A stretch of DNA of 64,000 nucleotides from Marinomonas aquiplantarum (GTDB taxonomy: Bacteria > Pseudomonadota > Gammaproteobacteria > Pseudomonadales > Marinomonadaceae). The stretch spans positions 124,001-188,000 of the forward strand of contig NZ_QNRF01000005.1 of assembly GCF_003314975.1 (NCBI RefSeq). Direction: 5' to 3'. Shown here piece after piece: positions 29,204 to 37,712 of this stretch; the stretch's first letter is position 1, and each line of letters begins with the position of its first letter. The notes beneath the pieces were generated by a model. That model made no database searches. It was not told the DNA's origin and was given only the letters and a program-made list of their open reading frames with translations. A program made the position numbers and the translations under genes.

Positions 29204-30933
29204 GTGATGAGAACAAAAGCAAAAAGCCGTTACGTAGCCAAGAATGGTACGGAAAACTCGATAAGGACGGCTTTATTCATCGCAGTTGGATGAAAAACCA
29301 AGGCTTACCAGATCACAGTTTTGATGGTCGACCTATCATTGGTATCTGTAACTCTTGGAGTGAGTTAACACCTTGTAATGCCCACTTACGCGAATTGGCC
29401 GAATACGTGAAGCGCGGTGTGTGGGAAGCGGGCGGTGTGCCGCTTGAATTTCCTGTTATGTCGTTGGGTGAAACGCAAATGAAACCGACGGCCATGCTGT
29501 TTCGCAATCTGATGAGCATGGATGTTGAAGAATCCATTCGTGCCTATGGTATGGACGGCGTTGTTTTATTAGGTGGTTGTGACAAGACAACGCCTGCGCA
29601 ATTAATGGGGGCCTGTTCGGTGGATTTGCCGGCCATCGTAGTGAGTTCTGGCCCTATGTTGAACGGTAAATATCGTGGCAAAGACATCGGCTCAGGTACC
29701 GATGTGTGGAAGTTCAGTGAAGCGGTGCGTGGTGGCAAAATGAGCCTAGACGAATTTATGCGCGCTGAATCTGGTATGTCACGCTCTCGTGGTACCTGTA
29801 TGACCATGGGAACCGCGTCCACCATGTCTTGTTTGACCGAAGCTTTGGGTATGTCCTTACCTGAAAACGGTACGCTTCCGGCGGTAGACGCTCGTCGTCA
29901 GGCGTTGGCTCATTTGACCGGTATGCGCATTGTAGAAATGGTCAAAGAAGACCTAAAACCATCGGACATATTGACCAAATCGGCGTTTGAAAATGCCATT
30001 CGAGCCAATGCCGCCATTGGTGGTTCGACCAACGCTGTGGTGCATTTATTGGCGATTGCAGGTCGTGTCGGTGTGGAACTGACATTGGATGACTGGGATC
30101 GCATTGGCGCAGAAATTCCCTGTCTAGTTGACCTCATGCCGTCAGGGCGTTTCCTAATGGAAGATTTCCACTATGCTGGTGGTTTTCCTGCCTTGATCCA
30201 GCGTCTTCAAGATGAATTTGATATGCAGGCGATGACGGTGTCGGGTTCGAGTCTTGCCGACTCAACCAAAGAAGCGGAATGCTTTAACGACGAGGTTATT
30301 CGACCACTAGACAAACCACTGCGTAAAAAAGCCGGTATTGCGGTACTGAAAGGCAACCTTTGTCCACAAGGTGCCATTATTAAACCCAGTGCCGCTACGC
30401 CAGCTTTGCTACAGCACACGGGTAAAGCCGTGGTGTTTGAAAACATTGAAGATTACAAGGCACGTATCGATTCACCTGAACTGGAGGTGGGCAAAGACTC
30501 TATTCTAGTGCTGAAAGGCTGTGGTCCTAAAGGTTATCCGGGCATGCCGGAAGTGGGCAACATGGCACTGCCAAGCAAGTTGTTAGAGCAAGGCATTACC
30601 GACATGGTACGCATCAGTGATGCTCGTATGAGTGGTACTGCCTTCGGTACTGTGGTGTTGCACGTGGCGCCAGAAGCCACCATGGGTGGCCCGTTAGCGC
30701 TGGTAAAAAATGGCGATGAAATTACCTTAGATGTGGCTGGACGTGGTTTGCATTTGCACATTTCGGATGAAGAGATGGCAGAGCGTCAAGCGAACTGGCA
30801 AGCACAAGAGAGTGAGTATCATCGTGGTTACGCCAAACTTTATATCGATCATGTGATGCAAGCTGATCGTGGCGCTGATCTCGATTTCTTAGTGGGCAAA
30901 AGTGGCTCAAAAGTCAGTAGGGAGTCTCATTAA
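29200..30933 (+). CDS. IlvD/Edd family sugar-acid dehydratase, predicted D-galactonate/L-arabinonate dehydratase
   Basis: A 577-residue [2Fe-2S] dehydratase. Cys59 (SELTPCNAH), Cys127 (LLGGCDKTTP) and Cys200 (RSRGTCMTMG) fall at the cluster-ligand positions I recall for Rhizobium L-arabinonate dehydratase, and Lys129 is the carbamylated metal ligand. That enzyme group also accepts D-fuconate and D-galactonate. Here the neighbours are DgoK and DgoA, so the in vivo substrate is most likely D-galactonate, giving 2-dehydro-3-deoxygalactonate. This replaces the enolase-superfamily DgoD of E. coli. The start at 29200 overlaps the GH36 stop. Family is certain; substrate is inferred from context. Confidence 0.88.
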   Translation: MSDENKSKKPLRSQEWYGKLDKDGFIHRSWMKNQGLPDHSFDGRPIIGICNSWSELTPCNAHLRELAEYVKRGVWEAGGVPLEFPVMSLGETQMKPTAMLFRNLMSMDVEESIRAYGMDGVVLLGGCDKTTPAQLMGACSVDLPAIVVSSGPMLNGKYRGKDIGSGTDVWKFSEAVRGGKMSLDEFMRAESGMSRSRGTCMTMGTASTMSCLTEALGMSLPENGTLPAVDARRQALAHLTGMRIVEMVKEDLKPSDILTKSAFENAIRANAAIGGSTNAVVHLLAIAGRVGVELTLDDWDRIGAEIPCLVDLMPSGRFLMEDFHYAGGFPALIQRLQDEFDMQAMTVSGSSLADSTKEAECFNDEVIRPLDKPLRKKAGIAVLKGNLCPQGAIIKPSAATPALLQHTGKAVVFENIEDYKARIDSPELEVGKDSILVLKGCGPKGYPGMPEVGNMALPSKLLEQGITDMVRISDARMSGTAFGTVVLHVAPEATMGGPLALVKNGDEITLDVAGRGLHLHISDEEMAERQANWQAQESEYHRGYAKLYIDHVMQADRGADLDFLVGKSGSKVSRESH

Positions 30934-31706
30934 TGACTAATAATAACAATAAAACCTCTTACCCGAGTTTAGCGGGGCGACATGCTTTGGTCAGTGGTGG
31001 CGCATCTGGCATAGGTGAGGCATTAGTGCGCGCTTTAACAACACAAGGCTGCAAGGTCAGCTTTTTTGATATTGACCAGAAAGCAGGCGATGCCTTAGTT
31101 AGCGAATTGCAGCAACAGGGTCATCAGGTGCATTTTGACCTGGTCGATCTAACGCAAATTGACCTGTTAAAAACCACCATTGCGGCGCGGATTGACGCTT
31201 GGGGCGCAGTGCGTATCTTGGTGAATAATGCGGCTAATGATCACCGGCACAGTTTGCAAGAATTAACCTCAGAGCAGTTTGATCAATGCATGGCGGTGAA
31301 CCTAAAGCACCATTTCTTTGCAGCTCAGGCAGTTGCACCTGGTATGGCCGCCGCAGGTGGTGGCAGCATCATTAACATGAGTTCCAATTCTTGGATGTTG
31401 GGTTTGGCTGGTTACCCAGGTTATGTCACAGCCAAAGCAGGTATTTCGGGCTTGACCAAAGGCTTAGCCCGCGAGCTTGGTGCAGACAAAATCCGTGTGA
31501 ATACGGTATTGCCAGGCTGGGTCATGACGGAAAAACAAAAACGCTTGTGGCTGACGCCTGAAGCGGAAGCGGAATTAATGACCCAGCAAGCCTTAAAAGA
31601 AAAGATTGAGCCTGAAGATGTGGCGGATCTGGTGCTCTTCTTGGGTGCCGATGATAGCCGTATGATTTCAGGTCAGAGTCTTGTCGTCGACGGAGGGCGT
31701 TTGTAA
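30933..31706 (+). CDS. SDR dehydrogenase, predicted D-galactose 1-dehydrogenase
   Basis: A 257-residue classical short-chain dehydrogenase. The nucleotide-binding motif is SGGASGIGE (~21-29), NNAAN is at ~98-102, the catalytic serine is in NMSSNS (150/151), and Tyr164-x3-Lys168 lies in YPGYVTAK. Asp46/48 after the second strand (FFDID) suggests NAD preference. In this operon it is the only oxidoreductase, so it is the natural candidate to oxidise galactose to galactonolactone, as SDR-type galactose or arabinose dehydrogenases do elsewhere. Start and preceding stop share bases (TAATG). Confidence 0.82.
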   Translation: MTNNNNKTSYPSLAGRHALVSGGASGIGEALVRALTTQGCKVSFFDIDQKAGDALVSELQQQGHQVHFDLVDLTQIDLLKTTIAARIDAWGAVRILVNNAANDHRHSLQELTSEQFDQCMAVNLKHHFFAAQAVAPGMAAAGGGSIINMSSNSWMLGLAGYPGYVTAKAGISGLTKGLARELGADKIRVNTVLPGWVMTEKQKRLWLTPEAEAELMTQQALKEKIEPEDVADLVLFLGADDSRMISGQSLVVDGGRL

Positions 31707-32692
31707 TGACCTCTGTGAATTCTGTTTCGCCATTATCAAAATCCTCAGCAAACTTCATTGCAGTAGATTGGGGAACCACCAACCTGCGTGCTTTTTTGAT
31801 GAATCAGCAGGGGCAAATTCAAGCTCAGCGAAGCAGTGATAAGGGGATGTTAAAACTGTCGAGTGACGAGTTTGAGACTGTTTTAGCGGATCTGCTTGGC
31901 GATTGGCTGGAGTCGGGTCTGCCCATTTACATGGCGGGTATGGTTGGCAGCCGAGGTGGCTGGCAAGAAGTGCCTTATCAAAGTTGTCCTATTCCATTAA
32001 CCGAGCTTGCTAATCATCTGCATTGGTTAACGACCTCATTGCCTAACCAAGTCGCCATCGTGCCTGGTCTACAAAGTCAGGGCATTGCTGGTATGGCAGA
32101 TGTTATGCGCGGTGAAGAAACTCAGTTGTTAGGGGCATTAGATTGGTTGGAAAGTCACAATCTAAGCAGTGAAAATCGGGTGTTTTGTTTGCCTGGCACT
32201 CACTGTAAATGGGTGCAGATTGAACAAGGTAAAGTGACGGGGTTTTCAACGGCCATTACCGGTGAGCTGTTTGCTCGACTGAATGATGAATCCAGTTTAG
32301 TAAAAGGTTTGCCACACTCTGACGAATTGCTCGTGCAGGCGTTTCAAAAAGGTCTTCTAGCCAGTCAACAAGCGGGTGGCATCATGCACCAATTATTCAG
32401 TGCGCGCAGCCGTTATGTCTGTGGTGAATTGGCCGCCGAAGAAGTGCGTGATTACTTGTCTGGTATCGTTATAGGACACGATGTGAATGACATTTTATCA
32501 GACCTGCCTCAGCCAGTGAAAAGTGTATTGATCATTGGTAGTAAAGGGTTAAACGAGCGCTACCAATTAGCCTTAGCTAAACAGGGTTTGAATGTAGATT
32601 TCATGGAAGCTGGTGAAGCCAGTATTCGAGGTTTAAAGCGTTTGGCGAATTTAACGTCTGATACGCCTAACTTAGCAGAAGGAAAAGAATAA
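31706..32692 (+). CDS. dgoK: 2-dehydro-3-deoxygalactonokinase
   Basis: A 328-residue sugar-acid kinase phosphorylating KDGal at C6. The N-terminal phosphate-binding motif VDWGTTNLRAF, MAGMVGSRGGW, GEETQLLGAL, LPGTHCKW and the C-terminal IIGSKGLNERY are diagnostic of DgoK. It overlaps its neighbours by one base on both sides (TAATG), indicating tight coupling with the dehydrogenase before it and the aldolase after it. Confidence 0.94.
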   Translation: MTSVNSVSPLSKSSANFIAVDWGTTNLRAFLMNQQGQIQAQRSSDKGMLKLSSDEFETVLADLLGDWLESGLPIYMAGMVGSRGGWQEVPYQSCPIPLTELANHLHWLTTSLPNQVAIVPGLQSQGIAGMADVMRGEETQLLGALDWLESHNLSSENRVFCLPGTHCKWVQIEQGKVTGFSTAITGELFARLNDESSLVKGLPHSDELLVQAFQKGLLASQQAGGIMHQLFSARSRYVCGELAAEEVRDYLSGIVIGHDVNDILSDLPQPVKSVLIIGSKGLNERYQLALAKQGLNVDFMEAGEASIRGLKRLANLTSDTPNLAEGKE

Positions 32693-33333
32693 TGACGCAT
32701 TCCTTTGATGCATTAATGCAAGAATTTCCTATGGTTGCCATTTTGCGTGGTGTGCAGTCCGACGAAGTGGTAGAGCATACGCAAGTCTTATTAGACGCTG
32801 GTTTTAAAATGATTGAGGTCCCTCTAAATTCCCCTGATCCTTTTACCAGCATTCGTCTTTTACAAGAGACTTTTGGTGAGCAGGCACTGATTGGTGCGGG
32901 CACTGTATTAACCCAGCAAGACTTGGCGAAACTCATTGCTACTGGTGCGGGCTTGATGGTGTGTCCACATACTGATGTGGAGCTGATTAAAACCGCAAAA
33001 CAAGCCGGATTATTTGCCTTGCCGGGCTTTTTTACTGCCAGCGAAGCCTTTGCCGCCTTGCAAGCTGGCGCAGACGGCTTAAAACTCTTTCCGGCAGAAG
33101 CCTTGCCTTCACTTAAAGTGATTAAAGCCTTGGGTGCGGTGATTCCGAGTGATACTTGGATTTGCCCTGTGGGAGGTGTCACACCTGATAATGTGGCGGA
33201 ATACTTTACCGCCGGTGCCAAAGGTTTTGGTTTGGGTTCGGCCTTGTACAAAAAAGGCCAATCGGTTGCGACAACAAAAGCCAATGCACAGGCGTTTGCA
33301 AATGCTTGGCAAGCTTGGCAGGGAGCTAACTAA
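32692..33333 (+). CDS. dgoA: 2-dehydro-3-deoxy-6-phosphogalactonate aldolase
   Basis: A 213-residue class I aldolase of the KDPG/KDPGal family that splits KDPGal into pyruvate and glyceraldehyde-3-phosphate. It aligns with E. coli DgoA: VAILRGV, IEVPLNSP (Glu42), ALIGAGTVL, the Schiff-base Lys131 in DGLKLFPAE, VGGVTPDN and GLGSALYKKGQ. It is a stand-alone aldolase, not fused to a dehydratase. It is translationally coupled to dgoK. Confidence 0.94.
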   Translation: MTHSFDALMQEFPMVAILRGVQSDEVVEHTQVLLDAGFKMIEVPLNSPDPFTSIRLLQETFGEQALIGAGTVLTQQDLAKLIATGAGLMVCPHTDVELIKTAKQAGLFALPGFFTASEAFAALQAGADGLKLFPAEALPSLKVIKALGAVIPSDTWICPVGGVTPDNVAEYFTAGAKGFGLGSALYKKGQSVATTKANAQAFANAWQAWQGAN

Positions 33334-33334
33334 A

Positions 33335-34213
33335 ATGCAGCAAATCAGTGAACAACGACATCAATTGGCAGAAGGCCCGTTTTGGTGCGCACAGCAGCAA
33401 GCTTTATATTGGGTGGATATACCAGCGTGCCAGGTTTGGTGTTGGCATCAGGCCAGTAACCAAACCCAGCATTGGACCTTGCCGAAAAAAGTCTCGGCCG
33501 TTTTTACCACGCAAAGCGAGCGCTTGTTAGTGACCTTGGCAGATGGCGTTGCTTATTTGGATAAGCAAAGCGGTGAGCTGGAATACTTGTGTGAGCTTGA
33601 TGCAGACATTCCAGGTAATCGTAGTAACGATGCTAAGTGTGACCCAGATGGTACCTTGTGGGTAGGAACTATGGATGACGCTGAGCAAAAAGCCAGTGGT
33701 CGTTTATGGAAAGTCACTTCTGAGGGTAAGAAAACCCTGATGTTAGAAGGCATTGGTATTTCCAACACCTTGGCGTGGGACTTATCTCGTGGTCGTTTTT
33801 ACTTTGGCGATTCTATGACTCGCAAAGTACACGCATTTCCTTATCCAGAATTCTACGATATTCGTTCTCAGAAACCTTTTTTTGAAGTGAAGGAAGGTAT
33901 TGGGGCGGATGGTTCTTGTATTGATCAGCAAGCTTGTTTGTGGAATGCCAATTGGGACGGTTCTCGCATTGTGCGTTATAGCCCTGAAGGTGAGGTGTTA
34001 CAGACGATTGAATTGCCATTTAAAAGGCCAACCAGTTGTGTTTTTGGTGGTGTGGATGGCAATACTTTGTTTATCACTTCTGCCAGTGTGGCAAGCAGTG
34101 AAGAAGAACTGGTTCATCAGCCATTAGCAGGTCATGTGGTGGCGATCGATCTTAAAGCTGAGTACGGCATAGACGTGGCAGGTGAGCCAAGTCAGCCTTT
34201 TGCTGGAGCATAA
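33335..34213 (+). CDS. SMP-30/gluconolactonase family sugar lactonase, predicted galactonolactonase
   Basis: A 292-residue six-bladed beta-propeller lactonase. The N-terminal metal ligand Glu is in LAEGPFW. Other marks are NDAKCDPDGTLWVGTMDD, GISNTLAWD and ADGSCIDQQACLWNANWDG in part, which hold the conserved Asn and Asp ligands. It would hydrolyse the lactone made by the SDR dehydrogenase to galactonate. ATG 33335 is 1 base after the dgoA stop and preceded by GGGAG; longer in-frame starts lie inside dgoA. No signal peptide, so cytosolic. Confidence 0.88.
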   Translation: MQQISEQRHQLAEGPFWCAQQQALYWVDIPACQVWCWHQASNQTQHWTLPKKVSAVFTTQSERLLVTLADGVAYLDKQSGELEYLCELDADIPGNRSNDAKCDPDGTLWVGTMDDAEQKASGRLWKVTSEGKKTLMLEGIGISNTLAWDLSRGRFYFGDSMTRKVHAFPYPEFYDIRSQKPFFEVKEGIGADGSCIDQQACLWNANWDGSRIVRYSPEGEVLQTIELPFKRPTSCVFGGVDGNTLFITSASVASSEEELVHQPLAGHVVAIDLKAEYGIDVAGEPSQPFAGA

Positions 34214-34214
34214 A

Positions 34215-36185
34215 ATGAAATTAGGTGTGTGTTATTACCCAGAGCATTGGCCAAAAAGCCGTTGGCGAGCCGATGCTGAGCATATGAGAAAAATTGGCAT
34301 TGAGTACGTTCGTGTCGGTGAGTTTAGTTGGAGCACTATAGAGCCAACACCAGGTGAATTGCACTGGCAGTGGTTGGATGAATCACTGGATATTTTGCAT
34401 GAGAACGGTTTGAAAGTGATCCTTGGTACACCGACTGCAACACCACCTAAATGGTTGGTGGATCGTTATCCTGGCATGTTGGCAAAAGATGAACAAGGTC
34501 GTGTACGTGGCTTTGGTTCCCGTCGTCACTACACCTTTGCCAGTTTAGAGTATCGAGAAGAATGCCGTCGTATCACCAGTTTGATGGCACAGCGTTATGG
34601 CCAGCATCCTGCGGTTGCTTCTTGGCAAACTGACAATGAATTCGGCTGTCACGATACCATTTTAAGTTATGCAGAAGCGGACTTAGCGGCATTTCACATT
34701 TGGTTGAAAGACAAATACGGAACCATTGAGGTGCTAAATCAGGCCTGGGGTAACGTGTTTTGGAGCATGGAATACCGCAGCTTTGATGAAATAGAATTGC
34801 CAAATCTGACGGTGACGGAAGCCAATCCTTCGCACCGTGTAGACTTTCAGCGTTGTTGTTCCGATCAAGTGGTGGCCTACAACAAGCTACAGGTAGATAT
34901 TTTGCGAGAGCATTCTGCTGGTCGAGATTTGGTTCATAACTACATGGGCTTTTTCACTGCGTTTGATCATCACAAAGTGGGACAGGATCTGGATGTCGCC
35001 AGCTGGGACACCTACCCACTTGGCTTTTTGGATCAAGAAGTCATTTACAGCGAAGAAGAAAAGCACACTTATTTACGTGTTGGACACCCTGACTTCGGCG
35101 CTTTTCACCACGACTTGTACCGTGGTTGTGGCAAAGGTCGCTTGTGGATTATGGAGCAACAACCGGGGCCAGTAAACTGGGCGCCACATAATCCGACCCC
35201 TGCGGATGGCGCGGTGCGTTTGTGGACATGGGAAGCCTTTTCTCATGGTGCTGAGCTGGTATCGTATTTCCGTTGGCGTCAGGCGCCTTTTGCGCAAGAG
35301 CAAATGCACGCCGGTTTATTGCGACCCGATGCGGAAGAGGCGGAAGCTGCGAAAGAAGCGGCGCAAGTCGCGCAGGAAGTCGTAAAACTGTCTGCTGCAT
35401 TAGGTATGGATGCGGATGAGCTGTTATCTCTGCCGAGCGCTGGCAAGGTAGCTTTGATGTTTGATTATGACGCTTGTTGGTCATTAGACATTCAACCGCA
35501 ATCACGAGCGTATCGTTATCTTTTCTGGTGTTATCGCATGTATGAAGGATTGCGTGAATTAGGTTTGTCAGTTGACATTATTCCTTCCAACGCTCCTTTA
35601 GATACCTATCAAATGCTCGTGTTGCCAGCGCAAGCACACATTAGTGATGACCTGTTAGCGCGTTTAGAAGCATTTGACGGTGTGTTGTTAGCAGGCCCGC
35701 GAACGGGCAGTAAAACCTCGAATTATCAAATTCCAGAAAACCTCGCTCCCGGTCCGTTGGCTAAGTTAATGCCATTGCAAGTTGAGCGTGTTGACGCTTT
35801 GCCTAATCACACTCAGATGGCCGTTTCTGGCGCTTGGGGCGAAGGCTTACTCAAACATTGGCACGAGCAAATTGCGACAGACTTACCTTGCTTGTTAAAA
35901 GACAACTCAGGTAATCCTGTGCTGGTCGGTCAAGGCCAACATTATTACTTAGGCTCTTGCCTGGACAATGGTGCGTTAAAAGCCAGTTTAGCTAAATTGG
36001 CTGAAAAAGCGGGTCTGGAAACCTATTACCTGCCGAAAGGCGTAAGAATCCGTGAGAGAGGCGAGCTCATTTTTGTGATGAATTATGCTTCTCAAACAAT
36101 CGATTTTGCTCCTGAAGGGGCGGAATTGGTGATCGGTAGTCGCCGTTTGGAAACGGCAAATATTGCTATTTGGAAAAAGTGCTAG
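34215..36185 (+). CDS. Beta-galactosidase, glycoside hydrolase family 42
   Basis: A 656-residue enzyme cleaving beta-galactosides. It opens with the GH42 signature LGVCYYPEHWP. The acid/base is Glu142 in WQTDNEFGC, and the nucleophile is Glu314 in WIMEQQPGPVNW. The trimerisation domain (~390-590) and a short C-terminal beta-domain (ending NIAIWKKC) follow. No signal peptide is seen, so it acts on imported galactosides. ATG 34215 directly follows the lactonase stop. Together with GH36 the locus can release galactose from either anomer. Confidence 0.94.
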   Translation: MKLGVCYYPEHWPKSRWRADAEHMRKIGIEYVRVGEFSWSTIEPTPGELHWQWLDESLDILHENGLKVILGTPTATPPKWLVDRYPGMLAKDEQGRVRGFGSRRHYTFASLEYREECRRITSLMAQRYGQHPAVASWQTDNEFGCHDTILSYAEADLAAFHIWLKDKYGTIEVLNQAWGNVFWSMEYRSFDEIELPNLTVTEANPSHRVDFQRCCSDQVVAYNKLQVDILREHSAGRDLVHNYMGFFTAFDHHKVGQDLDVASWDTYPLGFLDQEVIYSEEEKHTYLRVGHPDFGAFHHDLYRGCGKGRLWIMEQQPGPVNWAPHNPTPADGAVRLWTWEAFSHGAELVSYFRWRQAPFAQEQMHAGLLRPDAEEAEAAKEAAQVAQEVVKLSAALGMDADELLSLPSAGKVALMFDYDACWSLDIQPQSRAYRYLFWCYRMYEGLRELGLSVDIIPSNAPLDTYQMLVLPAQAHISDDLLARLEAFDGVLLAGPRTGSKTSNYQIPENLAPGPLAKLMPLQVERVDALPNHTQMAVSGAWGEGLLKHWHEQIATDLPCLLKDNSGNPVLVGQGQHYYLGSCLDNGALKASLAKLAEKAGLETYYLPKGVRIRERGELIFVMNYASQTIDFAPEGAELVIGSRRLETANIAIWKKC

Positions 36186-36203
36186 TAAAGCAAAAAAATA
36201 AAG

Positions 36204-36218
36204 TGGAACTAAGTTTCT
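36204..36218. promoter_or_regulatory. Predicted IclR operator, site 2
   Basis: TGGAAC-TAA-GTTTCT, matching TGRAAC-N3-RTTYCA except the last base. It lies immediately upstream of the -35 box of the binding-protein promoter. Confidence 0.55.
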
Positions 36219-36222
36219 TTTA

Positions 36223-36250
36223 TTGAAAGTTTAGAAAAAATGTTTAATAT
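36223..36250 (+). promoter_or_regulatory. Promoter of the sugar-binding protein gene
   Basis: -35 TTGAAA (36223-36228), 16-base spacer, -10 TAATAT (36245-36250). It is bracketed by operator sites 2 and 3, so the last gene of the locus has its own regulated promoter and can be expressed above the catabolic genes. Confidence 0.65.
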
Positions 36251-36265
36251 TGAAACTTGGTTCCA
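36251..36265. promoter_or_regulatory. Predicted IclR operator, site 3
   Basis: TGAAAC-TTG-GTTCCA, a full match to TGRAAC-N3-RTTYCA. It covers the expected transcription start just after the -10 box. Sites 2 and 3 are also inverted copies of each other over 14 bases (one mismatch), centres 47 bases apart. Confidence 0.65.
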
Positions 36266-36297
36266 GTAAATAAAAAGAAAAAGAGGACTTGCTTATC

Positions 36298-37521
36298 ATG
36301 AAAAAAATCCAATCCATGTTGGTCGGAGCAATGGCATTAACGGCCGCTTCACTCGCCAGTGCGGGCACCTTGGTCATTAACTCGGATCAAGCTGATCCGG
36401 CACCCAAAAAAGCCTTCGCTGAAATCATTCAAAAATTTGAACAAGAAAACCCAGATATCACGATTAAATACAATCTTTATGATAAAGAAGCGTATAAAAC
36501 AGCGATTCGTAACTGGCTATCGACCACGCCACCAGATGTGGTGTTTTGGTATGCGGGCAACCGTATGAAAGCCTTTGTTGACCGTGGTTTGTTTGAAGAT
36601 GTGAGTGATCTTTGGGACAACAATGGTCTGAAGAAAGATATGGCTTCAGCAGCACCCGCCATGACCATTGATGGTAAACAGTGGGGTATGCCTTACACTT
36701 ACTACCAATGGGGCATCTATTACCGTAAAGACATTTTCGAGAATTTAGGTCTGTCTGAACCAAAAACTTGGGACGAGTTTCTGGCGGTAAATGCTAAACT
36801 GAAAGCAAACGATGTGACCCCTGTCACCATTGGCACCAAATATCTTTGGACGGCAGCAGGGTGGTTTGATTATTTGAACATGCGTACAAACGGTTTGGCA
36901 TTCCACATTGACTTAATGGATGGCAAGATTCCTTACACTGACCCTCGTGTGCGCAAGACTTTTGAAAACTGGAAAGTGCTGGTTGATAAAGGCTACTTCC
37001 TGAAAAACCATGCATCATACTCTTGGCAAGAAGCGCAACCTTTCCTATACAACGGTAAGGCTGCGATGTACTTGATTGGTAATTTCATTACGCCAAACTT
37101 CCCGAAAGAGTTAGACGGTAAAATTGGTTTCTTCCAGTTCCCACAAATTGATCCAAGTGTTGGCATGGCAGAAGACGCGCCAATGGACACTATTCACATT
37201 CCATCCAAAGCGGCGAATAAGGCCGATGCGCGTAAGTTCTTAGAATTTATGTCCCGTGCCGATAACCAAACCTTGGTGAATGCGGCTTTGATCCAAATTC
37301 CACCGAATGTTAACGCCCAAGCACCTGATAATTACTTCTTAAATAAAGGTGTCGATATGCTGAACAATGCCTCTGGTACAGCACAGTTTTACGACCGTGA
37401 TACTGAACCAAGTATGGCGCAAGAAGGAATGAAAGGTTTCCAAGAATTCATGGTGAAACCTGAGCGTTTGGATGCTATTTTGAAACGTCTTGAAAGAGCA
37501 AGAAAGCGCGCCTTCCGTTAA
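36298..37521 (+). CDS. Sugar ABC importer periplasmic binding protein
   Basis: A 407-residue type 1 extracellular solute-binding protein. The signal peptide MKKIQSMLVGAMALTAASLA in part ends with an ASA-GT cleavage site near residue 23. The mature protein has the family segments FAEIIQKFEQENPDI, PPDVVFWYAGNRM, GMPYTYYQWGIYYRKDIF and a C-terminal helix EFMVKPE. Aromatic residues in the central part suit sugar stacking. ATG 36298 has AAGAGG at 36281; the in-frame TTG at 36289 is rejected. It supplies the permeases at 25327-27053 and is separated from them by the catabolic genes. Confidence 0.93.
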   Translation: MKKIQSMLVGAMALTAASLASAGTLVINSDQADPAPKKAFAEIIQKFEQENPDITIKYNLYDKEAYKTAIRNWLSTTPPDVVFWYAGNRMKAFVDRGLFEDVSDLWDNNGLKKDMASAAPAMTIDGKQWGMPYTYYQWGIYYRKDIFENLGLSEPKTWDEFLAVNAKLKANDVTPVTIGTKYLWTAAGWFDYLNMRTNGLAFHIDLMDGKIPYTDPRVRKTFENWKVLVDKGYFLKNHASYSWQEAQPFLYNGKAAMYLIGNFITPNFPKELDGKIGFFQFPQIDPSVGMAEDAPMDTIHIPSKAANKADARKFLEFMSRADNQTLVNAALIQIPPNVNAQAPDNYFLNKGVDMLNNASGTAQFYDRDTEPSMAQEGMKGFQEFMVKPERLDAILKRLERARKRAFR

Positions 37522-37542
37522 TCCTTTAATTGCTAGTACATA

Positions 37543-37578
37543 AAAGCCAGTTTCAGAGTGTTGAAACTGGCTTTTTTT
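37543..37578 (+). terminator. Terminator of the galactoside locus
   Basis: AGCCAGTTTCA (37545-37555) pairs perfectly with TGAAACTGGCT (37562-37572), followed by a T-run. It cleanly ends the locus. Confidence 0.88.
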
Positions 37579-37633
37579 GTTTTTCCTAACTGCTTGTGCC
37601 ACAGACTTTTTTTCATTTGATTTAGAAAAGCAC

Positions 37634-37662
37634 TTGCTCTAAATGGGTGTGATTCTCATAAA
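37634..37662 (+). promoter_or_regulatory. Possible promoter of the metal/peptide ABC operon
   Basis: TTGCTC (37634-37639), 17-base spacer, CATAAA (37657-37662). The match is weak (4 of 6 at -10), but the expected start near 37669 falls in the Zur-like box, as expected for a repressed promoter. Confidence 0.35.
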
Positions 37663-37684
37663 ATATGTTATATCATAACTTTTC
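37662..37684. promoter_or_regulatory. Zur-box-like palindrome before the ABC operon
   Basis: The core GTTATATCATAAC (37667-37679) lies in a 23-base stretch that agrees with the gammaproteobacterial Zur consensus, as I recall it (GAAATG-TTATANTATAAC-ATTTC), at about 18 of 22 fixed positions. Zur represses zinc uptake genes when zinc is ample. No other regulator gene is near. Confidence 0.6.
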
Positions 37685-37712
37685 TTTTGTGATTGAATAG
37701 GAAATCATCTCT

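Noticed and set aside
32667-33284. 205-residue minus-strand frame over dgoA
   Set aside because: Antisense shadow rich in Ala/Lys/Pro; dgoA has full catalytic motifs on the plus strand.
37647-37678. Possible NikR site before the family 5 ABC operon
   Set aside because: GTGTGA and TCATAA are separated by 20 bases, not the 16 of the GTATGA-N16-TCATAC NikR operator. The Zur-type palindrome fits much better.
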